A stretch of DNA of 64,000 nucleotides, taken from the NCBI GenBank assembly GCA_963682055.1, contig OY821748.1, positions 811,001-875,000 of the forward strand, in the 5' to 3' direction. This DNA comes from Primula veris (Eukaryota; Streptophyta; Magnoliopsida; Ericales; Primulaceae). Shown in pieces: positions 11,900-24,239 of the stretch (position 1 is its first letter; every line of letters begins with the position of its first letter). Position numbers and translations under genes: made by a program. The notes under the pieces are model-generated. The model was not told the DNA's origin. It saw only the letters and a list, made by a program, of their open reading frames with translations, and did no database searches.

Positions 11900-13560
11900 T
11901 ATATATAACTTAAATGTGTTTGTAAATGTATTGAAAGAGATAGACAGATATGGAAAAATAGTAAATATTTGAGGTCTAAATATTATTAGTGAGATTTAGA
12001 TTTGAAGTGGTTTTGTAACATTTTGAACTTGATATAAGTTTTCATATTGATTTGATTGGTGCATTTGTTGGACAGTTTGAACGATCGCACCGTATTTAGA
12101 TATTGAAAGAATGATATCTCTATCTCGTAAATTAGTTAAGAAAATCACAATTATTTGTAAATCTTGAAGAGTTTCAAGTTTGTTTAATTGTTTATTTGAA
12201 TTTTCCGTTCGAAGTTTTCGCAGACACGTTTAGGATTGGGAAGATAAAGATAATTTCATGAATAAAAGAAGATCCTGAAGCATATTCTATTGCGATTGAC
12301 CAAATGAAACTAACAAATTAGGTATCTTGAACTTACAAGTTAGACAAACCTAACCAAACAAGTTAATATACCCATAATCATCTTATTGCAAAATGTGAAA
12401 AATAAGCATAATGTCGACATACAACTTAACTAAAACGATAGTTTTTCAACTGATCTGAAATACTTATATACACACAATTGGTGAGACTTTTATTTCTCTC
12501 GTTTTCAGAATTTCCCTTGCGCGAATTGTTAATCATCCGCTAGACAATTCTATCAGTTACGACTTACGACCGAGTATATTTGCAAATTCCTTTTAATACA
12601 TTAAACCACAACTTAATTAAATCTTATATTATCTGCTTTGATAGAGATGAATAGTAGGGAAAGAACTAGCCAGTCGATGACTAATTAGTATGTCACCACC
12701 TCTGTATCGAGAAAAAAACTGAAATTTAAACCTATGCATTTTACGGAAATATAAGTAATATAATAGACTTCTAGCCGTACACAATATAAAAAAAAAAAAC
12801 GGTCACATGAAGTGTATCCGCCTCATACGGCATATCCATACATGGTTTCTATCTATCAACAACTATTAGTCTATTGTAATTCTGACTATCTTTTTTTTAC
12901 AAGTTTTATCGACTTGTCTATCAAAGTTAACAAATTCTATTATTATTTATCAAGTTTATTCCTATACTCTATTTAATTAATGTCCACGTCTTTATTGTAG
13001 TATTAATTAATCAACGAATAATTATTTGCACACATCTTTTATATTTCTTTTATAAACACCTTATTTACTCGAGTATTAATAGATTACGTATCAATTTTCA
13101 AATATACTCTTAAATATCAATATGTTCATGAGTTAATTTTTTTATTTTTTTAATTAGATTATTATTTGGTATAGGGAGTCAAAAAACAAATTAAACATAT
13201 GATCGAGGGATTATCAATCGATTCGTATGAAGTTTCAAATATAATCTGAAAATATCAAAGATATTCATGATTTAGAAATAAAAATACTTTTTTTATTTAA
13301 GTTTATATGAGAAACAAACACAAATTGAATTATTACTTGGAAGTAGAATAAAAAAACAAAAACAAAGTATACATAATAATATGATAATAATATGAGTGGA
13401 TATGGACTATTATTATTATTTTATGCACACACGCAAATACACATACACAATTAAATATTTACTTTATCCATATCAATATTTGAATATTGAATATTGAATA
13501 TTGAATATTGATAGCGAGTCAAATTACACCGTCTCATTTATTTATTTATTTATATATTTA
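11900..13560. other. Intergenic DNA without a recognisable gene
   Basis: AT-rich DNA with frequent stops in every frame. It contains a 7 bp microsatellite (GAATATT repeated four times, about 13482-13510) and short TTTA runs just before the probable lipase promoter. I see no gene. Confidence 0.6.
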
Positions 13561-13715
13561 TATATATATAGTAGTTGTATATGATCCAAATAGATATATC
13601 TAAATTCAATTTGATTGAATTTGTTATAATTCATCGCCAATTTCTGATCAAATTTTCAGGTGTCCGTACAAATTACTGATTATATATTATATCTATCTCA
13701 TCTGAAAAGTCACAG

Positions 13716-15597
13716 GTGCGTAGTAATTTCTAATTAAAGTATTTTTATTCAATAAAATTGTTGGTAGTTTGTGTTTTTCTCCACATTATGTAGAATTTAT
13801 GTGATTTTGTTTTCATCAAGTAATTAAGCTAATATTAAAGTTTGTTGTTTTTTGTTTATCTTTTATTTTCCTATCTTGATTTAAATATATTAGTTTAGTA
13901 CAGGGTGTGATGTTAAAACTTAAAAAGCTTTAATCTTGAGCTAATATTAGAATTATATTAGGATTTGTTTACTTATAGCTTATAAGCCAGCTTATTTGCT
14001 TTTGATGGCATTTTTTTTTTTTGTTAAGTTAATAGTTTTTTAATTAAGCAATTGTATTGACTTATAAATGGTTGTATTTTGTCCTCATTATGTAGAATTG
14101 ATGTAATTTTGTTTTCATCAAGTAATTAATAGTCTCTTGTTTTTTGTTTATCTTTAATTTCCTTTTTTGATTTAAATATAAAAGTTAAGTACAGGGTGTG
14201 ATCTTAAAAGCTTCAATCTTGTTTAGTTATAGCTTATAAGCCCAGCTTATTTGCTATTGTAGGTTTTTATCATGTTAGTAGTTTTTTTTTTATTAAGTAA
14301 TTGTATTGGCTTACATAGTTGTATTTTGGTCCTCATTATGTAGAATTGAATTGATATTAGAGTAATTAAGGAAAATTGTAGTCTTCGGTTTTATATCGAT
14401 TTGATTTAAATAATAACAGTCAAGTACAGGTGTAATGTTAAAAGCTTCAATGTTGAGCCAAAATTAGAAGTTTTATTAGGGTCTGTTTAGTTATAGCTTA
14501 TAAGCCAGCTTATTTTCTTTTGATGGCATTTGTTTTTTATTAAGTTAATAAATTTTTTTATTAAGTAAATGTATTGACTTATAAATAGTTGTATTTTGTC
14601 CTCATCATGTAGAGATTAGAATTGAAGTAATTTTGTTTTCATGAAGTAATTAAGTCTGTTTTTTTTTTTGTTTATCTCTGTTTGGCTCCTTGATTTAAAT
14701 ATAATAGTTAAGTACAGGGTGTGATGTTAAAAGCTTCAATCTTGAGCTAAAATTAGAAGTTATATTAGGGTCTGCTTAGTTAGAGCTTATATGTCAGCTT
14801 ATTTGCTTTTGTAGGTTTTAATCTTGATGACATTTAGTTTTCATTATGTTAGTAGTATTTTTATTTAATAATTGTATTGACTTATAAATAGTTGTATTTT
14901 GTCCTCATTATGTAGAATTGATGTAATTTTATATTCATGAATTAATTGATAAAGTCTCTTCTTTTCTGTTTATCTCTATTTTCCTATCTTGATTTAAATA
15001 TAATAGTTAAGTACAGGGTGTGATGTTAAAAGCTCAAATCTTGGGCCAAAATTGGAAGTTATATTCGGGCTTGTTTATAATAGCTTAAGAGTCAGCTTAT
15101 TTGCTACTGTAGGTTTTAATCTTGATGATATTTGGTTTTCATTATTGAAGAAAGCAGCATTTTTTTACTTATAAATTGAAAGCAAACAAGCACTATTATG
15201 TTTAAGCAACAACTTTATTTGTTGTTGTTTTTTACACTAACTTATAGTGAAGTTTGGATGTAATAATTTATTTTGTAGATCATGTCATATTGCCATTTAG
15301 TTTGAGTACATTGTGCTTTATTAAGTAATAGATTAAGCATGTTCTGTTTGAATATCTGGTGTTGTAGTTCCTCTGTCTAATTAGGTTTTGGTAATGTATA
15401 ATTTTATTTTTATTTTTGAAATTCCTGAGGGAGTGGGAGAGCTTCTAATGGGAGAGAAGAGTTAAAACGTTCTTGCTTTGACTGTTAAGAGAGACTATAG
15501 ATTATCTTCTTTACAAGTTTGCTAATAATTTCCAATTTTCTTAAGGATATTTAAGACTACATGCATGCTACTAATGTTTGGTGTGACACATATGCAG
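13716..15597 (+). promoter_or_regulatory. Probable 5'UTR intron of the lipase gene
   Basis: The lipase start codon at 15601 lies three bases after a good splice acceptor (ATATGCAG, ending 15597). A plausible donor, CAG|GTGCGT, is at 13716, just downstream of a stretch (13570-13710) that is conserved in a second copy near 20385-20500. Together these suggest a leader exon near 13.6-13.7 kb and a 1.9 kb intron in the 5'UTR. The acceptor is seen directly; the donor choice is inference. Confidence 0.45.
13757..15150 (+). repeat. Five ~280 bp imperfect tandem repeats
   Basis: The phrase CATTATGTAGAATT (with variants) occurs near 13783, 14085, 14331, 14602 and 14906. Each copy is followed by GTACAGGGTGTGAT, then an AAAGCTTCAATCTTGAGC-like stretch, then TTATAGCTTATAAGCCAGC. 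Spacing is about 250-300 bp. Copies are diverged but in order, which makes this a tandem array rather than scattered insertions. It lies wholly inside the probable 5'UTR intron of the lipase. Confidence 0.85.
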
Positions 15598-15600
15598 AAT

Positions 15601-18600
15601 ATGGACCGAGCGAGGTGGTTATTTATTGCAACTTTGATAAGCTTGCTTTTATTATGCGGCAGCAGAGGTACTGTGCTGAAGTACCCATTTTTTTTGCCCT
15701 AATTTCTTATACACTCATATGGATAGTGCTAGCTATATATGCCTATATATAATTATGTATGTATGGTATTGATGTTGCAACAAGAGTTGTGTAGTTATTA
15801 GGCATTTTATAGATGTCTTCTTTCTAACCGAAGGAATTGGCTGACCAACTAAATTATGTACAGGCTTAACTGTGCATGTGTAGCAATAGTCATGTACTTA
15901 TGTCACATATGCATACATTGTGTTGGTGAGAGTTTCACCTTCAATAGAACTTACGGACATTAAAGTGATCGTTGACAGGTTACTGAAAGTGAAATACTCT
16001 GTGTATTTTAATTCACGCTTAATTATCCTTATCAGTTATTATCAACATGTATACTTTCATATGTTCCAGAAATCTGCTTTGGGTTTTATCTTACCATGTA
16101 GATGTGATTTATTATAATTTTGAAATTGCAGAGCTAAAGGACAAGCGCAAGGGCCATTTGGCTGTTTACAATCACACGCTTACAACAACATTAGTAGAAT
16201 ATGCTTCGGCAGTAAGTTCTGCATAATGACAGTATGTTTTTGGTGGTTTCCATTAGTTTTCGTTTTTTACTCCCTTTTCTTGGTGCCTAAAGTTACAAAG
16301 CTGAATGTTGAAAACGTTGTTGTTTTTATCGTCTGTGGTTTCCATTTAGTCCAGGATCTGAAGTCGTAAATTTGTGTTAGGAACCACCTTACTTCAGATC
16401 CGATAAAATAAGAAAAGGAAAAATATAACCCAATCCAAACAAGAACACAAATTTTTTGAGGCAAATTTTATATATATTGATTGATAAAGGAAACGTTACG
16501 GAATTGAAAATACTGAATTCAAACTAACGAAAAGTAAAACTTAAAAGGAAAATACAGAATTTAGATAATAAAATTAAGCTTCATTCTCTTCTCCCTTAAG
16601 CCATAACTTGACCAGGCTATATATACTACTTTTGAGAACTCTTATGTAATTGCATAATGGTCCAGAACATTGTCCGAGAGATAAATTAACACCACTGGTC
16701 TTCCATTACTTGCATTTAAATCCATGAGTCTTCGATCAATCATTTGAAACCCGCTCTATCTTCCCATAAACATCCTTCACCCCTTTCCTTCTCTCTCTTT
16801 CTCCCTCGTGGGAGGTTCATTACAATTTGTTACATAACCCAGTGATTATTTTGACAACCATAGTATTTAATTTCTCAATCTTGAACAAGATATCTTATAC
16901 TGTACCTATTACTTGCAGGTGTATGTGACAGATTTGACCGCACTTTTTACATGGACATGCTCAAGATGCGATGGGCAGACCGAGGTAAAGTCATTACTGA
17001 CATTATTTATCTTATTAGTGAAAGGGGGTAGTTTCCCATGGATGATAATTTTGTAGTTATTATTATTGATATTTAAATAGTGGTTTGTGATGTTTTCTTT
17101 TGTTCCGGGCAGGGATTCGAAGTGATTGAGCTTATTGTTGATGTACAGCGTTGCTTACAGGTGCATCTATTGTTACTTATCACTAGCTTCGCTTAGGATT
17201 TTGTTTAAGTACAAAATGATTAGGCGATAACAAACCTGAGACAGTTGATATTGCTTATTCAGCTGTTTGACAAAAAATGATACGTGGTGCAAGTTATTTT
17301 GTTCAAATTTTCTTTTCAAATTTTGTATGTTAAGTATAACTATAGAAAAAAACAGCATCAAAGTTCGATCACAAGAATTATTGCATGGTTAATTTGTATA
17401 GTTGTTTGGATTTTCCAACTAATCACTTTATCGATTTTATTTAATTCTGTAATATGGCATCTCAGGCATTCGTTGGGGTTGCAAAGGATTTAAATGCCAT
17501 TGTGATTGCTTTCAGAGGTACACAAGAACATAGGTATCTGGACGTGTCCTATCATTTTATCTTTCCATTTGTTTCTCAGATTTCTGACTCATTGAAGTTT
17601 AATACATTTGATAAGCGGTAAATTTATGTGAAGCTTTCTTACTGTATGTTTCACTTAAAAAACACATAATACATAGTCCTTTCTCTCTTTGATTTGATCG
17701 TTTTTTATAGAGACTATCTCTGATTAAAAATTTACCTGATGCCTTTCTATATCTCTTATCAATTCCACTTCTATCTCCTTTGATTTTATCATTAATGACA
17801 ACGTTGAATCATTGATCCAAACAGTTAATTTAAATCATCTTTTTACTTGTTCAGTTTGATGAATTGGATAGAGGACCTGTACTGGAAGCAGCTTGATTTG
17901 AATTACCCTGGCATGTCTAATGCAATGGTGAGCATTCCAATCATTCTTTTCTGTTATGAGATACTAGTTTCTTCAGGTGCACTTGGAAACACACATTGAT
18001 GTAATTATAATCTTCTGCTTTTTTCTCAGGTGCATCATGGATTTTACTCTGCTTACCACAATACGACATTGCGCCCTTGTGTTATAAATGCTGTACAAAG
18101 AGCAAAGGAGTATTATGGCGATATCGATATTATGGTTACTGGTCACTCAATGGGAGGGGCTATGGCTTCATTTTGTGGACTGGATCTTGTGGTAAGCATA
18201 GTAGTCGTTTTTTATGCATCTTTTAGGGATTTTTATTGGGTCTCAATAAAGACAAGTATTGTGTAACTTGTTGTTCATGAATCAACATCATAGCTACGAA
18301 AGACTGTACGCGCAAGCATAGGGATGAAACCCTCAAATTGTGCCTTATTATGGGAAGGTGCCGATCAAGCTAAAGATCAAAAAACTAAAATTGAAGTAAA
18401 TTTCGGCTTTTAAGATAAAAATGTTGAAATGCATCTCTCTGTGAACATTAAAAAAAGCATAAAGAGACTGCGTATGTGTAAAGCTGTTTGTTTTGATGCT
18501 AATATGGAAAAGAAGGATTGTATGTAAAGTTCATTTCAATGTTTCGTTGTTTCTGCAGACTAAGCCATCCTAAAATAGCATTATACTTTTTGTTTTTAGG

Positions 18601-19655
18601 TGAATCAAGGATACGATAATGTTCAGGTTACGACATTTGGACAACCTCGTACAGGAAATGCGGCTTTTGTATCGTACTATAACCGATATGTGCCAAACAC
18701 GATCCGCGTCGTAAATGATCACGACATGGTCGCTCACCTGCCACCTTATTATTCTCATTTTACACATAAGACATACCATCATGTCCCAAGAGAGGTAAGG
18801 TTTTTTGTTTTTCTTGATTTTTACTTTCTTATTTTATAATTTTCGCCAGTTTACTTGGTCAACCTCGAGTAATGTGTCTAAGGCTTCAGTTTTTTGTTAT
18901 CATTTAGTTTACGCTGGTGTATGAGGCAAAGCCTTCCATACAAAGATAATCAGGAACAACTTCTCTTAAATTCTGGGTTGAACAAATTCCCCGAACATTA
19001 TTTCTTCGGTGTTTACCTTTTATAAACTATAATACAACTTACAAAACCATTACCAGAGGTAATAATTAGTTTAAAACAATGAATATCTGGCAAAAGAACC
19101 ATATGGACAAATTTCTTTTTGGTACTGAAAAACCAAATCGCTACCAGCGTATGCCATACCGCGAATTTACACGGCATTAGAAGTATGTGTAATATATGAT
19201 ATCTCGAATTGCAGGTGTGGCTTTATAACATTGGTTATGATAGCTTAGTTTATTCAGTTGAAAAGGCCTGTGATGGTTCCGGTGAAGACCCTACTTGTAG
19301 TAGGTACGTGATCATTAATATGATTTCTAAAATCGAAATGGAATGTTCTGTCTATGAAACAGCTTCACTTGAAATTCATTTTTATTACATTTTTTTTATT
19401 GTTCACAGGTCTGTGTATGGGAACAGCTTATCAGACCATTTAAATTATTACGGAGTTGACATGGGAGCAGATGGTGCATTCACCTGCAGAATCGTGATAG
19501 ACACTCGTGTTACCATGTATAGCACAAAAGACCAGTACGGTAACTTTGTTTTGTCTAAATATGTTTCTTCTTCCGTTTTGGAAATGAAGAAGGAACCAGC
19601 TGGTCGGAAATTTGTTGGAAAATCATTTTTTAATTCTTTATTTGGAGACTCCTAA
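15601..19655 (+). CDS. Class 3 (Lipase_3) triacylglycerol lipase-like protein, 10 exons
   Basis: Exons: 15601-15667, 16132-16211, 16919-16984, 17113-17160, 17466-17533, 17855-17927, 18030-18191, 18600-18794, 19215-19303 and 19409-19655. All joints are GT-AG and the 1,095 coding bases stay in frame, giving 364 residues. Residues 1-22 form a hydrophobic signal peptide, so the protein is probably secreted or enters the endomembrane system. The Lipase_3 alpha/beta-hydrolase core follows: FRGT at 103-106, nucleophile Ser174 in GHSMG, probable Asp230 (NDHDMV) and His249 (YHHVPREVW), matching the Ser-Asp-His order of fungal class 3 lipases. It should hydrolyse ester bonds in acylglycerols; the substrate is unknown. 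The start was chosen because it gives the signal peptide directly after a splice acceptor. It resembles, from memory, Arabidopsis At5g18630/At5g18640. Confidence 0.93.
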
Positions 19656-19781
19656 CGGAGGTGACAGTTCACAGTGAGTGATTCTGCATTTTCCGGAATT
19701 CCTTGTGTAAATAAATGTTCATTGTAAATTTGTACATTATTCCCTCTGTGTTAATATATGTACAACATTCGACTTTAGAGT

Positions 19782-19787
19782 AATAAA
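19782..19787 (+). terminator. Polyadenylation signal of the lipase gene
   Basis: An AATAAA hexamer lies about 130 bases after the lipase stop codon, in an A/T-rich 3' region with upstream TGTA and TTGTAAAT words typical of plant 3' ends. Confidence 0.45.
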
Positions 19788-19892
19788 AAGACTCCTAAGT
19801 TTCTAAGCTCGGCTTATGCTTTGTTTGCCCTGAGATGACTGAAATACACATACATGCGCGACAAGGTACTCTAGATGTAACTAATGTATATC

Positions 19893-20500
19893 AATACATG
19901 CTCCAAGTTGGATAAAGAATTTAAACTTTTTATATGCATATAATACCGAATAAAAACACATAGGAGACTAACGCAGTGCACCGGATTCAGTCCCGTGGAG
20001 TAGAAATGGTGATAAACATCGGTTTTTGAAATTTGACATTATTGCGCACTTCAGGCTGTGTGTTGTTAAATGTCCTGAGTTTATTGCTACAATAATATTC
20101 AGTTTTCAAGCTTATGCATTGTTATCCTTTTAATTTTTCGTTTCCATGTTACTTTTCTACATAAATCCCAGAACACCTGTGATATAAAGAAAATAATCAC
20201 AATCAACAATATTAACAACTTGGGCGTTAAATTGCGCGACTTTGCCATATTAGTACTTCGACGAGTACATATGAAAACGTACTTTACAAGAACTTGAAAT
20301 AAGTTTCTGTCTCAATAAGACTGAATATTCAAAAATTCGCATTCTCAATACTTATCTAAAATTTTGTACATATGTAAATATCTAATCATATATGATCCAA
20401 ATATCTACTTACCATTGAATGAATCTGTTATATTCATCACCAAATTCTAATCGATTCTCCCGTGTCTGTACAAATCGCTGTTATAAATAAAACACGGCAA
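19893..20500 (+). repeat. Remnant copy of the lipase 5' flank
   Basis: Two separate blocks of the region upstream of the lipase recur here in the same order and orientation: 19893-19965 matches about 9800-9870, and 20385-20490 matches about 13565-13675, the probable promoter or leader. No second lipase coding sequence follows. It looks like the remains of a tandem duplicate whose coding part was lost. Confidence 0.55.
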
Positions 20501-20544
20501 GATTATATTACGGAAATACCCTTACAGTAACATAAAGTGATTTT

Positions 20545-21018
20545 TTTTTTTTTTGCACTTTCGTACACTATACTATTGACTTTTTACGATTTTGTACACT
20601 ATATTACTGGATTGTTTAATTAGTACACCATGCTACCATTTTTCAGTGATTTTATACACTTCCGTACAATAAATTAAAAATTTCGTCCAATAAGAATCTG
20701 TAATAAGAAAAGATTTCATTATTTTTCCTAAATTTCAAGCTAAACTTGAAATTTTTAATGGTTTTGTACATAATTACTCTGCAGGTATGGAATGAGCAAT
20801 GATAAGTTTGAGGTAACTAGCCTAGATATATCAAGATATGCAACTGATATTACGGAAGAAAAAATCAGGGTCTAAGATGTGAAACTTACGATGCAAGTGT
20901 ATAAAATCACCGAAAAATGGTAGTATGATGTACTAATTAAATAATCTGATAGTAATTATGGTGTACAAAATCGTAATAATTCAATTAGTATTAATACAAA
21001 AGTGAAAAAAAAAACCAT
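20545..21018. mobile_element. MITE with ~130 bp terminal inverted repeats
   Basis: The left arm (about 20545-20670) includes TACGATTTTGTACAC, TTTAATTAGTACA and GTGATTTTATACACTT. The right arm (about 20890-21018) holds the same words in inverted order. The ~220 bp between the arms are not repeated. No coding sequence. I could not fix the target-site duplication, so the ends are approximate. Confidence 0.7.
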
Positions 21019-22628
21019 AAAACATGGTATCACTGCATGTCTTCTGTTGTCTCCTCACAATTTAAATACCCAAATCAGTAAAAAAGAATTTTGTCAATCA
21101 GCAAGTTTTATACAATTGGTTTTTTTTTCTTTTATTCAACTCTTTACATATACTAATTTGATGCTTTAAGAACATTAATTGATGAAAAAGAGAGTATATT
21201 TTACCGATTTACTTCCTAATAAATTCAAGTTCCTTCCACATTCATAAATAAAAACTGAATCTATGTTGTTTCTTTTTTATTTTCCGTTCATGTAACCTGG
21301 GTTTGGTCCCTTTTATGCGTTTCCTTGGTTAATATCAGTAAACTTAAAAACCCTTTATTTGAATTCCAATCATTTTATGTAGTAACAAACACTGACATGG
21401 AATTGGAATAATAAGATTAAGTTGACAGAAGAAAGTATGAGAGCACTTGGTCTTTTGTTTGTATCTAAACAAACGTAATAATCGATAGTTATAATTTAGC
21501 ATCAGTAGAGGAAAGGAAACTGCATAAACAATTTATTCTGCAGTAATTTATTGATGTTGAATGATATGGTTTAATTCCTAGTAGTTTTGAGGTTCTGTAT
21601 TTTTTGTTTATTTGTTTTTCTTCTACAATTATACAGAAAAACTGAATATTTCCTACATTCTGCGTTTTGACAGAGCTTCGTTCTTCGTTAGTTAAAACTT
21701 AAAGCAATCAAGTCCTTAAAATTAAGAAGTGAAGAACATCGTCATTATGTGCTTGTTTGGTTTGCGATTCGGAAAAAGTCTTGCGTCGTTCAATGTTCAA
21801 AGGTTTCAGGCTTATTTAGGCCAAAATAGCCAAATTGATTTCTTTGAAACATGATGCGAACCAACAGAGCATACACTAGTTGCCACATTGGTGATCATAA
21901 AAACATAAATACTGCGAGTTCGTGAGTCCAGTACATCCAAAATGTTCAGGAAAAGTGGTATTTTATTTGTTCACAAGAAGAATCGTACTGATACTTCATA
22001 CAAAAATTAAGTATTACAAGTTAGATAAATGGACAATAATTAATAGTTTCAAAGAGGGGAAAAGGCAAGAACAAAGACAAGAAAAAATCAACTAAGCAAG
22101 TATCTGGGAGTCTTTTGTTACTTTTGCCATCAGACTTTTCAACTTTTTTCTGCCTGCTTCTGCTGATGATTGTTACATTTTACTGCAAGAAAAAATGAAA
22201 TCAACTTAGTAATAATGTTGTGGTAAAAATATAAACAAGCTCAACTAATCGTAGATCTAAACAAGCTAAAACCTCATTTCGATTTCTTTGGAACGATATT
22301 TGCAACAAGCTAAAACCTCATTTTGATTTCCTTGAAACGATATTTGCTGTCAAGTTTCCATTAAATTGCTTTCTACAACCAAGCCAACAGACACTACTTA
22401 TAGCTATTTTGTAGAACTCCAAAATATCTCTATAGGGTTCTGATTCATTCACATATCAAGTTTTCTATTTTGATGATTCTATGGGATTATGGTTCTTTGG
22501 TTTAACGAATTCTATTTTTCTTTGCTAAATATAAAAAGCTATGGGAAGAAAAGAAACACCTGAAGGGCTCCCAGAATTTTCCTCTTCTCTGGTGATGATG
22601 ACCGGAGCTTTTTGGTGATTACGTGACT
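21019..22628. other. Intergenic DNA and possible 3' flank of the next gene
   Basis: No gene is visible. A ~48 bp direct tandem duplication lies at about 22263-22360 (phrase AAGCTAAAACCTCATTT twice). Possible minus-strand splice sites near 22190 and 22560 could belong to the 3' part of the gene at 22629-24208, but I could not settle this. Confidence 0.5.
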
Positions 22629-24208
22629 TCATACTTCTCGGGTTTTCCACCAGCTACAATTATTACATAAACTATTAGCGATCAATTCACGAATTGTAAG
22701 AATAGAATTTGTATGCTTTATTATATTACCTTAGCAAATGGTCGAATGCGAAGCCTGAAACTGTAGAATTCGGAAAAGAGAAGTAAGTCAGTTTTGTTTG
22801 AAGAAAGAAAATTATCATTTAATTCAAGTATCAGAATTTGCCACAACTGTCATAATTACCAAAAGTGATAAATACTTTGTTTTGAAGACAATTTCCTACG
22901 GTGTAACCAAATTATCGATGACTCAACACTAGAACACTTGAAAATAACGATGACTCTAAAGCGACAATGTTAAGAAACATTGTCATTTCTCAAAGATACG
23001 ATATTCATAGCGATCGCCACATTATAGACTACCCATATTAGACATATAAAAATACTCGTGAGTTATAACTCATCCGGAAAAAAAAAAACGATATTTTACC
23101 ATACAACTTGATTTATTTATTTTCGATTTTACCCTTTCAGCACCTTGACACCTCCCATAATTACGAAGAATATATCTCTAGTTCCGCCACTCGATAAAAC
23201 ATGCACAATTCTTCCCCAAAAATTACAAAGTTGATAGAAAAACAATTTTAAACATACCATTTGCATTCTAAAATAGAGATACATACCATGTACTGTTGTC
23301 CCTGTCTCACTTTCCTTCTCCTTTGCATGAAAATCTTTTTCATCCACAACATCAATATTTGTTTTCTCAATTAAAGGAAAATCTTTTTCATTTACAACAT
23401 CAATATTTGTTTTCTCAATTAAAGGAAAATCTTTTTCATTTACAACATCAATATTTGTTTTCTCAATAGAAGGAAAATATTTTTCATCCACAACATCAAT
23501 ATTTGTTTTCTCAATAAAAGGAAAATATTTTTCATCCACAACATCAATATTTGTTTTCTCAATAGAAGGAAAATCTGTTTTATCAAGAAACTCATTATTT
23601 ATTTTCTCCTCTGTTTCCCCTGTTTTCTCCGCCTCTCCTGTTTTCTCCTCAACCAAAACCTCTTTATCCTCCACTTCAACATCATCTCTCGATTCTTTCG
23701 TTGAATAATACTCTGTTTTTCCCGAACACCCATCGCAAATCACTCCCTCAACCGCATTTCCATTTCCGTTATCATTAATATCCTCTTTTTTATCCCCTCC
23801 GTTAGCTCTTTTTGGAGAGTAATACTCCGTTTTACCAGAGACACCATCGCAAATCACCTCATCAATCGACAATTCACGAGCATTTTCCTCGTTGAGAAAC
23901 ACCTTTTCTTTATCCTCGATGAAACCCTCGTTCTCATTGCCCTTTTCGTTAGATTTCTTCGGGGAAAAATACTCTGTTTTCCCCGAGATTCCATCACAAA
24001 TCAACCCCTCTATCGACACTTGGCCATTGAGTTTTTCATTTTCCTCGTGTTTCTCCAAATGGGTATTCTCGTTTTTTGGTGCTTCTTCTTTTTGTTGGAT
24101 TAGTTGGGTAGTTTCGCTTTTGAGGTCTTTGGATTTCTTGGTTTTGCGCTTGGTTTTGACGTGAATGTAGCCCGTTTCGAGCTCTTCTTTCGAATGCCCG
24201 CAACCCAT
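22629..24208 (-). CDS. Unrecognised repeat protein with N-terminal myristoylation signal
   Basis: I do not recognise this protein. The main exon is 23287-24208, and its frame stays open as far as 23129. A splice model with exons 22730-22760 and 22629-22653 (all GT-AG, in frame) gives 325 residues. It begins MGCGHSK: Gly2 fits N-myristoylation and Cys3 palmitoylation, and a basic stretch follows (18-30), so membrane-peripheral location is likely. Three copies of an ICDG-x-SGKTEY motif lie at about 70-85, 119-134 and 157-172. From about 210 to 293 there are five near-perfect 16-residue repeats containing KTNIDVV(D/N)EK. The rest is acidic, low-complexity and probably disordered. The 48 bp DNA repeats look recent. 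The start is fixed by the MGC signal; the 3' exons are uncertain. Confidence 0.6.
23330..23580 (-). repeat. 48 bp coding minisatellite (five copies)
   Basis: Five nearly identical 48 bp units encode the 16-residue KTNIDVV repeats of the myristoylation-signal protein. Differences between units are mostly at one or two codons (D/N, Y/D, S/F/L), so copy number probably varies between individuals. Confidence 0.9.
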
Positions 24209-24239
24209 ATCGTAACGATTTTAGAGATAGAGAGAGAAG

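Noticed and set aside
22142..22658. Alternative 3' exons for the myristoylation-signal gene (an open 31-codon stretch at 22560-22653 and a short one at 22139-22185)
   Set aside because: They are open and bounded by splice-like sites, but the phase does not match the only good donor of exon 1. The shorter model ending at 22629 is in frame, so these were not annotated.
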